A DNA stretch of 64,000 nucleotides. Origin: Bartonella raoultii (GTDB taxonomy: Bacteria > Pseudomonadota > Alphaproteobacteria > Rhizobiales > Rhizobiaceae). A program made the translations under genes and the position numbers. Shown here piece by piece: positions 1 to 9,300 of the stretch. The DNA lies in contig NZ_JAIFRO010000003.1 of the NCBI RefSeq assembly GCF_019659805.1, positions 110,124 to 174,123 of the forward strand, read 5' to 3'. The stretch's first letter is position 1; each line of letters starts with the position of its first letter. The notes beneath the pieces are model-generated. The model saw only the letters and a list, made by a program, of their open reading frames with translations, made no database searches and was not told the origin of the DNA.

Positions 1-1
1 A

Positions 2-154
2 AGTAAAGCACAGCATTCTATAGATTCGCCAACTCTTACGGGAAAGTATGCGGGCGTATCATTTATTACTACAAACGAAGAGGTACAAAAACTTCCTAAA
101 GGATCAAAATTTGCCTTTCTTACTAACAACGGCATAAAGATTTATGAAAGGTAA
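2..154 (+). CDS. 3' end of a phage protein (partial)
   Basis: The frame is open from base 2 to a TAA at 152-154 and gives 50 residues ending KIYER. The start lies before the window. It stops 5 bases before the next gene and its last codons hold that gene's ribosome-binding site (AAAGG), so the two are probably translationally linked. The fragment has no motif I recognise. It is called a phage protein from its position alone, just ahead of virion genes on the same strand. Confidence 0.6.
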   Translation, partial: SKAQHSIDSPTLTGKYAGVSFITTNEEVQKLPKGSKFAFLTNNGIKIYER

Positions 155-159
155 GTTGT

Positions 160-2277
160 ATGACGTCTTCTCTTGAAAATCACAGCAACCAGATACCGGA
201 TTGGCTAAAACAATACAAATTAATTGATACTATTCCAAATACTTCAAGTTCTACGGATTTGGTTGACAATAAAACTCAATCTATACCGGATTGGCTAAAA
301 CAATACAAATTAATTGACACTATTCCAAATACTTCACTTTTTGCAGATTTTAAAGATAACAGAGACCAGCAAAATACCATAGCTTCGACTGCTCTTGATG
401 GTAAAGATTGGACTAGGTTGCGTGCATTTTTGAACAATATCGCATCTGGTTTGATTGGGGGGTATAGTGATGAAGCGCAAGCTGTTTTAAAAGCAGGACC
501 CGTCGCTTATTGGAGTGGAGATAAAGAGGCAGAAGAAATCTATGAAAAAAACTTAGCAAAAGAACGAGCTTATTTAAAAGCCTTGGAAAATAAACATCCT
601 TATGTCTCTAATGCTGCTTATTTTGCTGGCGCGGTTATACCGACAATATTATCTTTATTATTTCCTATGCTAGGAGCAGCAAGAGCTGGTATAACATTTG
701 GTAATCTTGGTAGAGCGGCGCTTTTAGGAGCGGGTTCTGGTGCTTTTCATGGCTCTGGAGCAGGAGACGGTTTTTATGGTCGTCTTGGTTCGGCAGGGAT
801 TGGTGGTGTTACTGGCGCAGTAGCAGCACCTGTTGGTTCTCTTGCTGGTACAGGAGTTTCTTGGGGATTAAGAAAAGCGGGACATGGATTGCAACATGTT
901 CCTTTTGTAAGAGGGCATTTTAATCCTGCTTATAAAGACGTTCAAACTAAAGCCGTTAGGGAAGTTGCCAAAACATTATATGATGATGGTGTCGAGAATG
1001 TTGCAGAACGTCTTGCCAGTGCACCACGTCACGCATTTTTGACAGATATTAGTCCGAATTTAGAAGTATCACTTGCAAATATGGGGAAAACAAATACGCG
1101 CGTTTCTGAACTTTTGAAACATGCTCATGGGGAAAGGGTGCAGAATGCTATCCGCCGTCTTGGTCAATCAGCAGATGAAAACATTACCCCTCTTCAAGAT
1201 ACGAAAGTTTTAAAAAGGTCTCTTCAAGAGCAAGGAAAAAGAGAGTATGACCCACTTTATGCACAAGTGCATCGTACTCCAGTAGGAAAAGAACATTATG
1301 CAGCTCTTAATGAGCTTTTTGAAAATGAAGCATTTCAAGAAGCAGTCGAGCGAGCCGTTAAAGTCTTAAAAAAGGATCGTCGTAATGCAAAACCAGAAAT
1401 GTTTTCTTCGAAAGATTTTAGGCATATTAACTATAAGCCTACGATGGAGTTATTAGATCAAACGAAGAAGTCCCTCGATTACCTTCGCAATAAATATCAT
1501 AATGTGGGCGATAATCAAATGGCTTCTGTATATCAATCTCTTAAGAAAGACTTAGTAGAGATAGCGGATCAAATTTCTCCTACTTATAAAGCAGCACGTG
1601 GTAGTGTAGCAAAATATGAAGGTTTTGAAGAAGCGATACAACAAGGCAAAAAAATTGCAGAAAGAGATGTTTCAGGAGAAGGGATTGCAGAAGGTCTTCG
1701 TAAAGGAGCAATGCCGGATGGTCTTAATACCTATCGCGTAGGGATGAGGGACTATATCGATGAGATATTAAAAAGATCTGGCCCTATTAATAGACTTTCG
1801 AATATTTTACAAACGGGTCGTATGTCCGAAAATCTAGGCAGATCTTTAAACCCTCAAAATCTTAAAGTGTTTAGAAAAGCTGTAGATGATGAAAAATTTT
1901 ATGAAGATGCAGCCAAAAGAGCATTAAAGTCGTTTCAAGGGACCCCAGAGGTTTCTTCTTTAAGAGGTATTAATATACCATACGGAAAAGTGAGTGCAGC
2001 CCATGAAACGGCAAAAGTTATTCAAAATATGTTATCTGATACGATTAGAAAGTTACCTCAAAAAGAAAGACAAATATTTGAACGTGATATGGCAAAGTTA
2101 TCAACTTTTGGCATTGAAGGTATGAGTCAACAGGAGGTTGCTCAAATGTTACAAAAGTTCATAAACTGGCATAAAAGAGGAGTTTTGAATGAGCAGAGAG
2201 CGCATATCATTGTTTCGGCACTGATGGGTGAAGTGGGAAGATGGGGAAGGAGTCAAGTTCATGCTCCACAACAATAG
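160..2277 (+). CDS. Putative phage internal virion / DNA-ejection protein
   Basis: This is a 705-residue protein I cannot assign to a family with certainty. An 18-residue motif, IPDWLKQYKLIDTIPNTS, occurs twice near the N-terminus (about residues 12-29 and 42-59). A long Gly/Ala-rich hydrophobic stretch follows (about 150-235, with glycine-zipper-like spacing such as GAARAG and GAGSGAFHGSGAG). The rest is mostly charged helix rich in Lys and Glu. A glycine-rich membrane-active segment, with a lytic transglycosylase encoded immediately downstream and overlapping by 17 bases, fits proteins that cross the envelope with phage DNA. That role is inferred from layout and composition. The start at 160 has an AAAGG ribosome-binding site 8 bases upstream. 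Confidence 0.5.
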   Translation: MTSSLENHSNQIPDWLKQYKLIDTIPNTSSSTDLVDNKTQSIPDWLKQYKLIDTIPNTSLFADFKDNRDQQNTIASTALDGKDWTRLRAFLNNIASGLIGGYSDEAQAVLKAGPVAYWSGDKEAEEIYEKNLAKERAYLKALENKHPYVSNAAYFAGAVIPTILSLLFPMLGAARAGITFGNLGRAALLGAGSGAFHGSGAGDGFYGRLGSAGIGGVTGAVAAPVGSLAGTGVSWGLRKAGHGLQHVPFVRGHFNPAYKDVQTKAVREVAKTLYDDGVENVAERLASAPRHAFLTDISPNLEVSLANMGKTNTRVSELLKHAHGERVQNAIRRLGQSADENITPLQDTKVLKRSLQEQGKREYDPLYAQVHRTPVGKEHYAALNELFENEAFQEAVERAVKVLKKDRRNAKPEMFSSKDFRHINYKPTMELLDQTKKSLDYLRNKYHNVGDNQMASVYQSLKKDLVEIADQISPTYKAARGSVAKYEGFEEAIQQGKKIAERDVSGEGIAEGLRKGAMPDGLNTYRVGMRDYIDEILKRSGPINRLSNILQTGRMSENLGRSLNPQNLKVFRKAVDDEKFYEDAAKRALKSFQGTPEVSSLRGINIPYGKVSAAHETAKVIQNMLSDTIRKLPQKERQIFERDMAKLSTFGIEGMSQQEVAQMLQKFINWHKRGVLNEQRAHIIVSALMGEVGRWGRSQVHAPQQ
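193..336 (+). repeat. 54-bp direct duplication inside the first virion gene
   Basis: Bases 193-246 and 283-336 are the same 54 bases with a single T/C difference, at a 90-base period, in frame. The near-identity at silent positions indicates a recent duplication. Each copy encodes the IPDWLKQY motif. Confidence 0.9.
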
Positions 2278-2917
2278 CCATGTCGCTCAAGCGATCCGCC
2301 AGACAGCGGCACGTTATGGGATCCCTGAAAGTTATTTATACCGTGTTGCGCAAGTGGAGAGTGGAGGCAATCCCAATGCAAGGAATCCACGCTCTTCTGC
2401 TGGTGGTTTGTATCAGTTTATAGACAGCACAGCCAAGCAATATGGTTTGCAGGACCGTTTTGATCCCGTACAAGCAGCCGATGCGATGGGTAGACTTACC
2501 CTTGATAATCGCAATCATTTAAGCCGTGTGTTGGGAAGAGCGCCAACAGAGGCAGAATTGTATTTAGCGCATCAACAAGGGGCAAGGGGTGCAGCGCGTC
2601 TTTTACAAAATCCTCATGCCAATGCGGCCCAATTGGTTGGCAGCAATGCAGTTGGTTTGAACAGTGGTAACAATGCGATGCGTGCTGGTGACTTTATCAA
2701 TCGCGTGTTTCAAATGTATGGTGGACAGCCATCTTATAGAAGTCCTTTTGTACAAGGTCGCTATGACAATAGGACGCATTTGTTAGAGGTTTTACGGGCA
2801 TTATTGGCTTCACAGGCTTCACAAGAAGAGCCTTCAGAAGAAGATGAGAGCGAAGCTTCTGCTGCTTACGAACAGCCCTTTATGGGGCAATTGATGCGGG
2901 CATTTTACGGCATTTAG
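2261..2917 (+). CDS. Phage lytic transglycosylase (SLT domain)
   Basis: This 218-residue protein has a goose-lysozyme/SLT fold signature. The catalytic Glu is E33 in RVAQVESGG, followed by the NPxAxN and GLYQF motifs and a C-terminal AYLAHQQGA-type block (here LYLAHQQGA). Such virion-associated murein hydrolases cut peptidoglycan locally during DNA entry. The tail after about residue 185 is acidic and low-complexity (EEPSEEDESE). I chose ATG 2261 because AAGGAG lies 8 bases upstream. A GTG at 2228 is in frame but lacks such a site. The gene overlaps the preceding one by 17 bases, so coupled translation is likely. Confidence 0.8.
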   Translation: MLHNNSHVAQAIRQTAARYGIPESYLYRVAQVESGGNPNARNPRSSAGGLYQFIDSTAKQYGLQDRFDPVQAADAMGRLTLDNRNHLSRVLGRAPTEAELYLAHQQGARGAARLLQNPHANAAQLVGSNAVGLNSGNNAMRAGDFINRVFQMYGGQPSYRSPFVQGRYDNRTHLLEVLRALLASQASQEEPSEEDESEASAAYEQPFMGQLMRAFYGI

Positions 2918-2928
2918 GATTGAGCAAC

Positions 2929-3936
2929 ATGTCAACGATTTATGATTGGTCGCATCAGGCGTCAGAGAATACGCATGCGGATGTTTTGATTAATTGGGCA
3001 GAAGGTCAAGCTCCCAGTACGGTCAACAACAGTGCACGTGTTATGATGCAACGGATCAAAGAGTATCTCTTAGATACGGGTGGAGCGCTTGAAGGGATTG
3101 TTGAGGTTGATGCAACGCAACAAAAGACAGAGATCAGGTTAGAAACGCATTGTCAGTTTTTAGAGTATAGAAACGGTATCCATTTGCGTTTTTTATCGCG
3201 CGGTCAGAATGTAGGTTCGACCAGTGTTTCATTAAATGGACTTGGGAGTAAAACCGTTTATAAGGCAACAGCCTTAGGGGCGGTTCCTTTAACAGGAGGC
3301 GAAATCCAAAGGGATTGTCTTTATAGCTTGGTGTTTAGAGAAGATGCTTGGCATTTGTTAAATCCTACACCAGTAGTACAGAGAGAGTCTACAGATATCA
3401 GTCTTTATCCTTCCGGTTTTATAGGGACCTTTGCAATGCGCAATATTCCGGATGGTTGGTTGATCTGTGATGGAAAAGCCTATTCACGCATCACTTATAG
3501 AAGCTTATTTGAAGCGATAGGAACGGCTTGGGGAGCAGGGGATGGCTTTTCTACCTTTCATGTTCCTGATTTGCGTGGTGTGTTTTTACGCGGTTTAGAC
3601 AGTGGTCGTAATATTGATGCGCAGCGTGATTTTGCCAGCATACAAAAGGATTTAATGCATGCGCACCAACATAAGGGTCAAACGCTTTCAACCGAGCATC
3701 TTCTCGACAAGGAACATTATTGGGATGGGAATACGACGGATATTTTAGGTTATAAGCTTCGTTTATTTGAGGGTGGTGTACTCGCCAATTTTACAGGGGT
3801 AGAGAGCGAGTATATTGACGGCTATTTGATAGAACCTTATTCGGTTGATCATAGTCCTGATGTGAATCTTGAAAGAACGGGTGAAGGGGAAACGCGCCCG
3901 ATCAATATGTCTGTCCTTTTTTGCATAAAGACATGA
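2929..3936 (+). CDS. Phage tail fibre with collar domain, copy 1
   Basis: This 335-residue protein is the first of three tandem paralogues. The N-terminal module (STIYDWS...INWAEGQAPSTVNNSARVMMQRIKEYL) is the particle-attachment segment found in many phage tail proteins. The middle carries an IHLRF...LNPTP block. The C-terminal half is a phage tail collar domain (IPDGWLICDGKAYSR...HVPDLRGVFLRGLD...GETRPINMSV). It is a likely receptor-contacting or fibre-tip protein. ATG 2929 is chosen over TTG 2920 because the paralogues all begin MST and AGGA lies 9 bases upstream, overlapping the preceding stop codon. Confidence 0.85.
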   Translation: MSTIYDWSHQASENTHADVLINWAEGQAPSTVNNSARVMMQRIKEYLLDTGGALEGIVEVDATQQKTEIRLETHCQFLEYRNGIHLRFLSRGQNVGSTSVSLNGLGSKTVYKATALGAVPLTGGEIQRDCLYSLVFREDAWHLLNPTPVVQRESTDISLYPSGFIGTFAMRNIPDGWLICDGKAYSRITYRSLFEAIGTAWGAGDGFSTFHVPDLRGVFLRGLDSGRNIDAQRDFASIQKDLMHAHQHKGQTLSTEHLLDKEHYWDGNTTDILGYKLRLFEGGVLANFTGVESEYIDGYLIEPYSVDHSPDVNLERTGEGETRPINMSVLFCIKT

Positions 3937-3943
3937 GGGTTTT

Positions 3944-4957
3944 ATGTCGACGATTTACGATTGGTCTTTGACGGCATCAGAGAATGCCCGTTGTGATGAT
4001 GCTATCAATTGGTCAGAAGGACAATCCCCCAGCAGTGTCAATAACAGTGCACGTATGATGATGCAACGTGTAAGGGAATATCTTTTTGACATGAGCGGTA
4101 TGATTGAGAATAGATTTACAATTGATGCAAGACAGCAGACAACATCTATTCAATTACAAAGCCCATCACAATTTTTCACCTATAAGAATGGTATCCATTT
4201 CCGTTTTAAAGCGAAGGAGAAGAATGTAGGCGCGACGAGGATTTCCTTAAATGATTTGCCAAGCCAAGCGGTTTACAAAGCAAGTGCTTTAGGGGTGCAT
4301 CCTTTAACAGGTGGAGAGATACAAAAGGGGTGTATCTATAGCTTGGTGTACCGTGATGGTGTTTGGCATTTGCTCAATCCTACCCCCGCTTCCTTACCCA
4401 AACTATCCGATTTTTCTCGTTATGCGACCGGCAGTATTTGTGCTTTTGGCATGCAACATCTTCCCTCAGGTTGGTTGTTGTGTGATGGCAAAGCCTATTT
4501 ACGCAGTGAGTATAGCGCTTTGTTTGAAGCGATAAGCACGCGCTGGGGTGGGAGTGAGAGTTGGACCAAATTTAATGTTCCTGATTTGCGTGGGATGTTT
4601 TTACGCTGTGTTGATGATGAGCGTAGCATTGATCCTTTTCGTATTCTAGGCACGTTACAGAAGGATTCGATGAAGATCCATAGCCATGGAGGAAGCAGTT
4701 TTTCTATTTTGAATAACGAAGGGGATAGCGAAAGTTGGTATGGTTATAGCACGATTATTTGGGGCTATATGTTCAATGAGCAGCAAAGAGCCAAACTTGC
4801 AGAACGGCTTGGTGTTCGGGTTGAGGATATACGTGTTCACCATAAGATAGCTTTTCCCCGTTCTCATCTTCATATGCATGATGTTGTTTTGGAGGGTTCC
4901 GGTTCGGGGGAAACACGTCCTGTCAATATAGCTGTACGCTTTGGAATTAAGACGTGA
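3944..4957 (+). CDS. Phage tail fibre with collar domain, copy 2
   Basis: This 337-residue paralogue follows copy 1 after 7 bases. It keeps the MSTIYDWS attachment module and the collar core (LPSGWLLCDGKAYLR...NVPDLRGMFLRCVD...GETRPVNIAVRFGIKT). It differs most between the LRG motif and the C-terminal GETRP motif (about residues 235-315), the surface-exposed tip in collar-domain proteins. The intact frame and shared ends suggest selection for alternative tips rather than decay. Confidence 0.85.
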   Translation: MSTIYDWSLTASENARCDDAINWSEGQSPSSVNNSARMMMQRVREYLFDMSGMIENRFTIDARQQTTSIQLQSPSQFFTYKNGIHFRFKAKEKNVGATRISLNDLPSQAVYKASALGVHPLTGGEIQKGCIYSLVYRDGVWHLLNPTPASLPKLSDFSRYATGSICAFGMQHLPSGWLLCDGKAYLRSEYSALFEAISTRWGGSESWTKFNVPDLRGMFLRCVDDERSIDPFRILGTLQKDSMKIHSHGGSSFSILNNEGDSESWYGYSTIIWGYMFNEQQRAKLAERLGVRVEDIRVHHKIAFPRSHLHMHDVVLEGSGSGETRPVNIAVRFGIKT

Positions 4958-4965
4958 GGGGTTTT

Positions 4966-6105
4966 ATGTCGACGGTTTATGATTGGTCTTTAAAAGCCTT
5001 AGAGAATGGCAATGCGGATGCTTTGATCAATTGGTCAGAGGGTCAGCCTCCTAGTACAGTCAACAACAGCGCCCGTATGATGATGCAACGGATCAAAGAG
5101 TATCTCTTAGATACGGGAGGGGTTATTGAGAGTGTTTTTGTATATGATGAAGGACAAAGCACAACGTCGGTTCATTTGCAAAGTAGGTTGGCTTATCCTG
5201 CTTATAGGGACGGTCTTCATTTACGTTTTGTCTCACGTGGTCACAATAGAGGCGCGACGCGTGTTTCAGTTAATACTTTAACCAGCCAGCCTGTTTATAA
5301 GGCCACAGATAAAGGGCTATCGCTTTTATCAGGTGGTGAGTTCCAAGAAGGGTGTGTTTATAGCCTTGTGTATGATGAAGCGCTTTCAGGTTGGCAAGTT
5401 CTCAATCCTACCCGTGATCCAGTTCCAGCGTCAAAAACATTACCGACTGGTTTAATCGGTCCTTTTGCCATGCGCCATTTACCGGCTGGTTGGTTGTTGT
5501 GTGATGGTCAGGCTTATAGTCGTTTACACTATAGGTCTCTTTTTTCGAAGATAGGGACGAGTTGGGGGGAGGGAGATGGTGTAAGAACCTTTAATGTTCC
5601 AGATTTGCGTGGGATGTTTTTACGGGGTCTTGATGAAGGGCGCAATGTTGATCCTTGGCGTTCTTTTGCAAGCCAGCAAGAGCATTCTTTAAAAGCCCAT
5701 GATCATTTTATCGGTTCTATAGCCCCTCATTCTCTCGCCTCCCGTAAGAAGCGTGATGTCTCTTCTTCAGATGCTTTAAAAAGAAGCAAGCGTTCTCTTG
5801 ATAGCGATGAGGAATGTTTAGGATTGAGCGGGGATGCCTTGGAAAAGTGTAATCAAGAATTTGATGAAAGAGCGGGCGTTCCAGCGGCTCCAGAGGTTCC
5901 CTTTTGGTTTACAGAATCGGATAAACCGCCCCGTTTACCTTGGTTTATTCGGTCTCCATTTGCCAATTTTTTAATCTCTTCTACGCCGTTACAAGAGGGT
6001 TTGGATCGTCTTGCTCCTCATGAACATAGATTTCTTATCGACAGTTTTGGTGGAGAGGAAACGCGTCCAGTCAATGTATCGGTTGTATTTGGCATAAAGA
6101 CATGA
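4966..6105 (+). CDS. Phage tail fibre with collar domain, copy 3
   Basis: This 379-residue member of the tandem set has the same MSTVYDWS head and collar core (LPAGWLLCDGQAYSR...NVPDLRGMFLRGLD...GEETRPVNVSVVFGIKT). It is longer because of an insertion of about 70 residues before the final motif: a basic segment (SRKKRDV, KRSKRS), an acidic stretch, then a Pro/Trp-rich stretch (PRLPWFIRSP). ATG 4966 is supported by GAGGGG upstream. An in-frame GTG at 4954 is the alternative and would overlap copy 2. Confidence 0.85.
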   Translation: MSTVYDWSLKALENGNADALINWSEGQPPSTVNNSARMMMQRIKEYLLDTGGVIESVFVYDEGQSTTSVHLQSRLAYPAYRDGLHLRFVSRGHNRGATRVSVNTLTSQPVYKATDKGLSLLSGGEFQEGCVYSLVYDEALSGWQVLNPTRDPVPASKTLPTGLIGPFAMRHLPAGWLLCDGQAYSRLHYRSLFSKIGTSWGEGDGVRTFNVPDLRGMFLRGLDEGRNVDPWRSFASQQEHSLKAHDHFIGSIAPHSLASRKKRDVSSSDALKRSKRSLDSDEECLGLSGDALEKCNQEFDERAGVPAAPEVPFWFTESDKPPRLPWFIRSPFANFLISSTPLQEGLDRLAPHEHRFLIDSFGGEETRPVNVSVVFGIKT

Positions 6106-6114
6106 GGTTATGCG

Positions 6115-6336
6115 ATGTTATCAAAACCCTTTGCGATTTCAGCTTTAAGTGACCCGTCTCAAGTACGGGTTGTTTTGTATTCCGGTGAGCGCTTTGTGCA
6201 CGCCCCGTTAAATGGGGTTAGTGATCTTTTGAAAGCTGCTTTGCACTCAGAGCTTTCCGTTTCATTCAAGCGTTTAGAAACTGAATTACAAGCTTTGAGG
6301 GATGAAGTGGAAGAATTGAAAGCGTGTTTATTTTAA
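6115..6336 (+). CDS. Small phage protein with C-terminal coiled coil
   Basis: This 73-residue protein starts 9 bases after the third collar gene, with GAGG 7 bases before the ATG. The C-terminal half (FKRLETELQALRDEVEELKACL) has heptad spacing typical of a short parallel coiled coil. No family is recognised. Its place between fibre genes suggests a fibre connector, trimerisation factor or assembly chaperone, but this is inference. Confidence 0.65.
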   Translation: MLSKPFAISALSDPSQVRVVLYSGERFVHAPLNGVSDLLKAALHSELSVSFKRLETELQALRDEVEELKACLF

Positions 6337-6370
6337 GGCTTTATGAAGAGTTGATGTAAGGAAGCAAGAA

Positions 6371-9300
6371 ATGAGTATACCCCACCATACCCATGAATAT
6401 TATCTCCCAACGGCAACCAAAGAAGAGATAATAGAGGGGCGTTCGCAAGATACGGTTGTTGTTCCCAAGTTGTTAGGGACGGCTTGCCTTTATTCTTATG
6501 AAACTTTTGCGCCGTTAGAACAGGTTGTCGATGTAAGGAAAGAAGTAGAAACGGCAACCGCCCGTGCAAATGGCGCCCAACAAAAGGCAGAAGAGTCCAA
6601 AAGACTATCAGAGCAGGCGCTTACAGAGGTGCAAAGAACGGTTGAAAGTGTTGGCAATGCGCTCACGCGTGCAAACAGTGCACAAGAGAGTGCAGGAAGA
6701 GCAGAGCAGACAGCTTCAGAAGCCAAAACAACAGCGGCAGAAGCACAATTGGTCTCGGCAGAAGCCAAGCTTAAATCGGAGGCAGCAGAAAGATTATCGC
6801 AAGAAACGCAAACGATAGCTTCAAAAGCCAAGAGAATATCGGAAAGCGCGCAAGCAGCTGTTGAGAAGAACATATCAGAAGTTGATACGGCGAAAGGTTT
6901 ATTAAGCTCAGGATTGGCAACAGTTACACAAGCCAAGCAGGAAAGTGAGAGTGCATTGCGTATAGCAAGAGAAGCCAAGGCGGAATCCTCACAAGCCTTA
7001 ACAGCTTCAGGATTAGCGCAGTCGACCTCAGAAGAAAGCAAGACAGTCTCACAACGAGCAGAAGCCAGTGCTAGAGAAGCCGAACAATCTTCTCTGATAG
7101 CAAAGAATGGAGCGTTAGAAGCCAAACAGATAGCTGATGCTGCAAAACTTCTCTCAGAAGAAAGCAAGACTTTGTCAGAACTTTCTAAGACGGCTTCAGA
7201 TCAATCACTCTTGGTTTCGACACAAGCCAAGCAGGCCAGTGAAGAGGCCAGCAAGCAAGCCTCAGAAGCTTTAAGCAAGTCGGTTGAATCACGGGCATTG
7301 TCGGAGGAAGCCAAGAAAATAGCGACAGAAGGCATACGAGAAGTTAAGCAAGAGGTTTCGTCGATTTCGAAAGTAGCAATGCAAGCGGAACAAACAGCGA
7401 CAGAGACGACGCAAGTCGCAGCCACAGCCGTTGCAACATGTCATGAAGTTAAGACAGTTTCTCAGAGAGCCAAGAGTGTTGCAGAAACAGCCCAGCAGGT
7501 AGCGACAGAAGCGAAGGAGTTAGCAGAATCTTTTAAGGGTGTAGCAGAAGGTGCATCTCGTACAGCCAATGAAGCCAAGGAGGCAAGTGAAAGAGCTTTG
7601 AGGAGCTCTCATCAAGCAGAATCTTCAAGCAACAGTGCTCAGCAGGTAGCGACAGAAGCGAAGCGTTTAGCAGAGCAAGCGGTCAGTTCAGTCACAGAGG
7701 TCACCAAGACCGCTCAACAGGTAGCAAGCTCTGTTGAGACAGCCGTTAGTCTGTCTCAAGAAACACGATCGCTTGCAGAGAGAGCCCAAAGTCTTTCTGG
7801 AGAAGCACAAGCTACGGCTTCAAAAGCATTATCGAAAGCAGAAGAATGCGAAGCCGCATCGGGTGAAGCCTCAAGAGTCTCTTTAGAAGCCAAGCAGATA
7901 AGTGAAACAGTGCAAGCAACAGTAACTTCTCTACAAAGCAGTGTTGATAAAGCAGTTTCAGAAGCAGCAGATGGCAAGAGTAAAGCAGCAGAAGCAAAAC
8001 AGCTAGCATTGGAAGCGAAGGATGCCTCCACCAATGCCCTCACTTCTTCTAGGGATGCCAAGGAGCATTCTTCACAGGCGCTTACAACAGCCCATGATGC
8101 GAAGACAGCTTCCCTAGCGTCTCAAAAGAAAAGTGAAGAGGTTGCAGGTATAGCGAATGAAGCAAAATCTTTGGTTGATAGAGCGGTTTTGGATGCAAGC
8201 GCCGCCAAGCAGGCGTCGACAAGCGCGCTTACAGCCTCCAGTGATGCGAAGCAGCAAGCTTCTGAGGCTGTTGTTTTCGTTAAAGAGGCCAAAAGTGTTT
8301 GTGAAGAATCTAAGGCATTATCCGATAAAGCAATCAAGGTCTCTACGGAGGCCCAACAGGCATCGGAGGCATCACGAACCGCTTCTCTGGATGCGCAAGC
8401 AACAGCAGGCTTGGCATCTACAACAGCCAATGATGCGAAAAGCATAGCAGAGCGTGCACACAGTCTATCGGAAGAGGCAAAGAGCTTAGCGCAAGAAAGC
8501 AAAGCGCGTTTTGAAAGCGTTCAACAAAAGATAGAAGACATCAAAGAAGTTTCAGATACAGCTCTCTCCACAGCGAATGCGGCCAAACAAACAGGAGAAG
8601 AGACAAGCAAGCAAGCTTCAGAAGCTTTGACGAAGTCTGTTGAAGCCAAGGCTTTATCAGAGGAAGCGAAAAGTGTCTCAGAGACTGCTCGTAGGAAAGC
8701 GAATGAAGCAGAGCAGGCAGCGTCAGAAGCCTCAAAGGTCGCTTTAGAAGCAAAAGCAGTTGCAGAACGGGCTGTTGTTACGGATGGAGAAACCCTTCGA
8801 GGGGGAGAAGCGCTCAAAAGTTTAGTTGAAGAGGTAAAGAAGAAAGCAGAAACAGCAGAAAGTTTAGCTTCAGAAGCAAAAGAGAGCGCTTCACAGTCCT
8901 TGCTAGCTTCTAATCATGCAAGGAGTGAATCAGCAACAGCGGTAAATACAGCGAATGATGCAAAGAGTAAGGCAGAAGAAGCCAAGACCCTCTCAGAAGC
9001 GTCAAAGAGTATGAGCAGTGATGCAAAGCAATTGGCTACACAAGCCAAGGAAACCTTGACAAGCGCGCTTACAGAAACAAGGGATGTAAAAGAGCAAGTA
9101 GAGGCAGCAAAAAGAATATCAGAAGAAGTAAAGCAAGAGCTTATAGGATTAAAAACGTCATCAGACTTGGCATTATCGACAGCGAATGCAGCAAAAGCCA
9201 CGGGAGATCAAGCCTCTCAACAGGCTACAGAAGCAAAGAGTTTAGCAGAAGATGCCAAGAGTGTTTCAGACAAATTACAGAGCAAAATAGATAAGATAGA

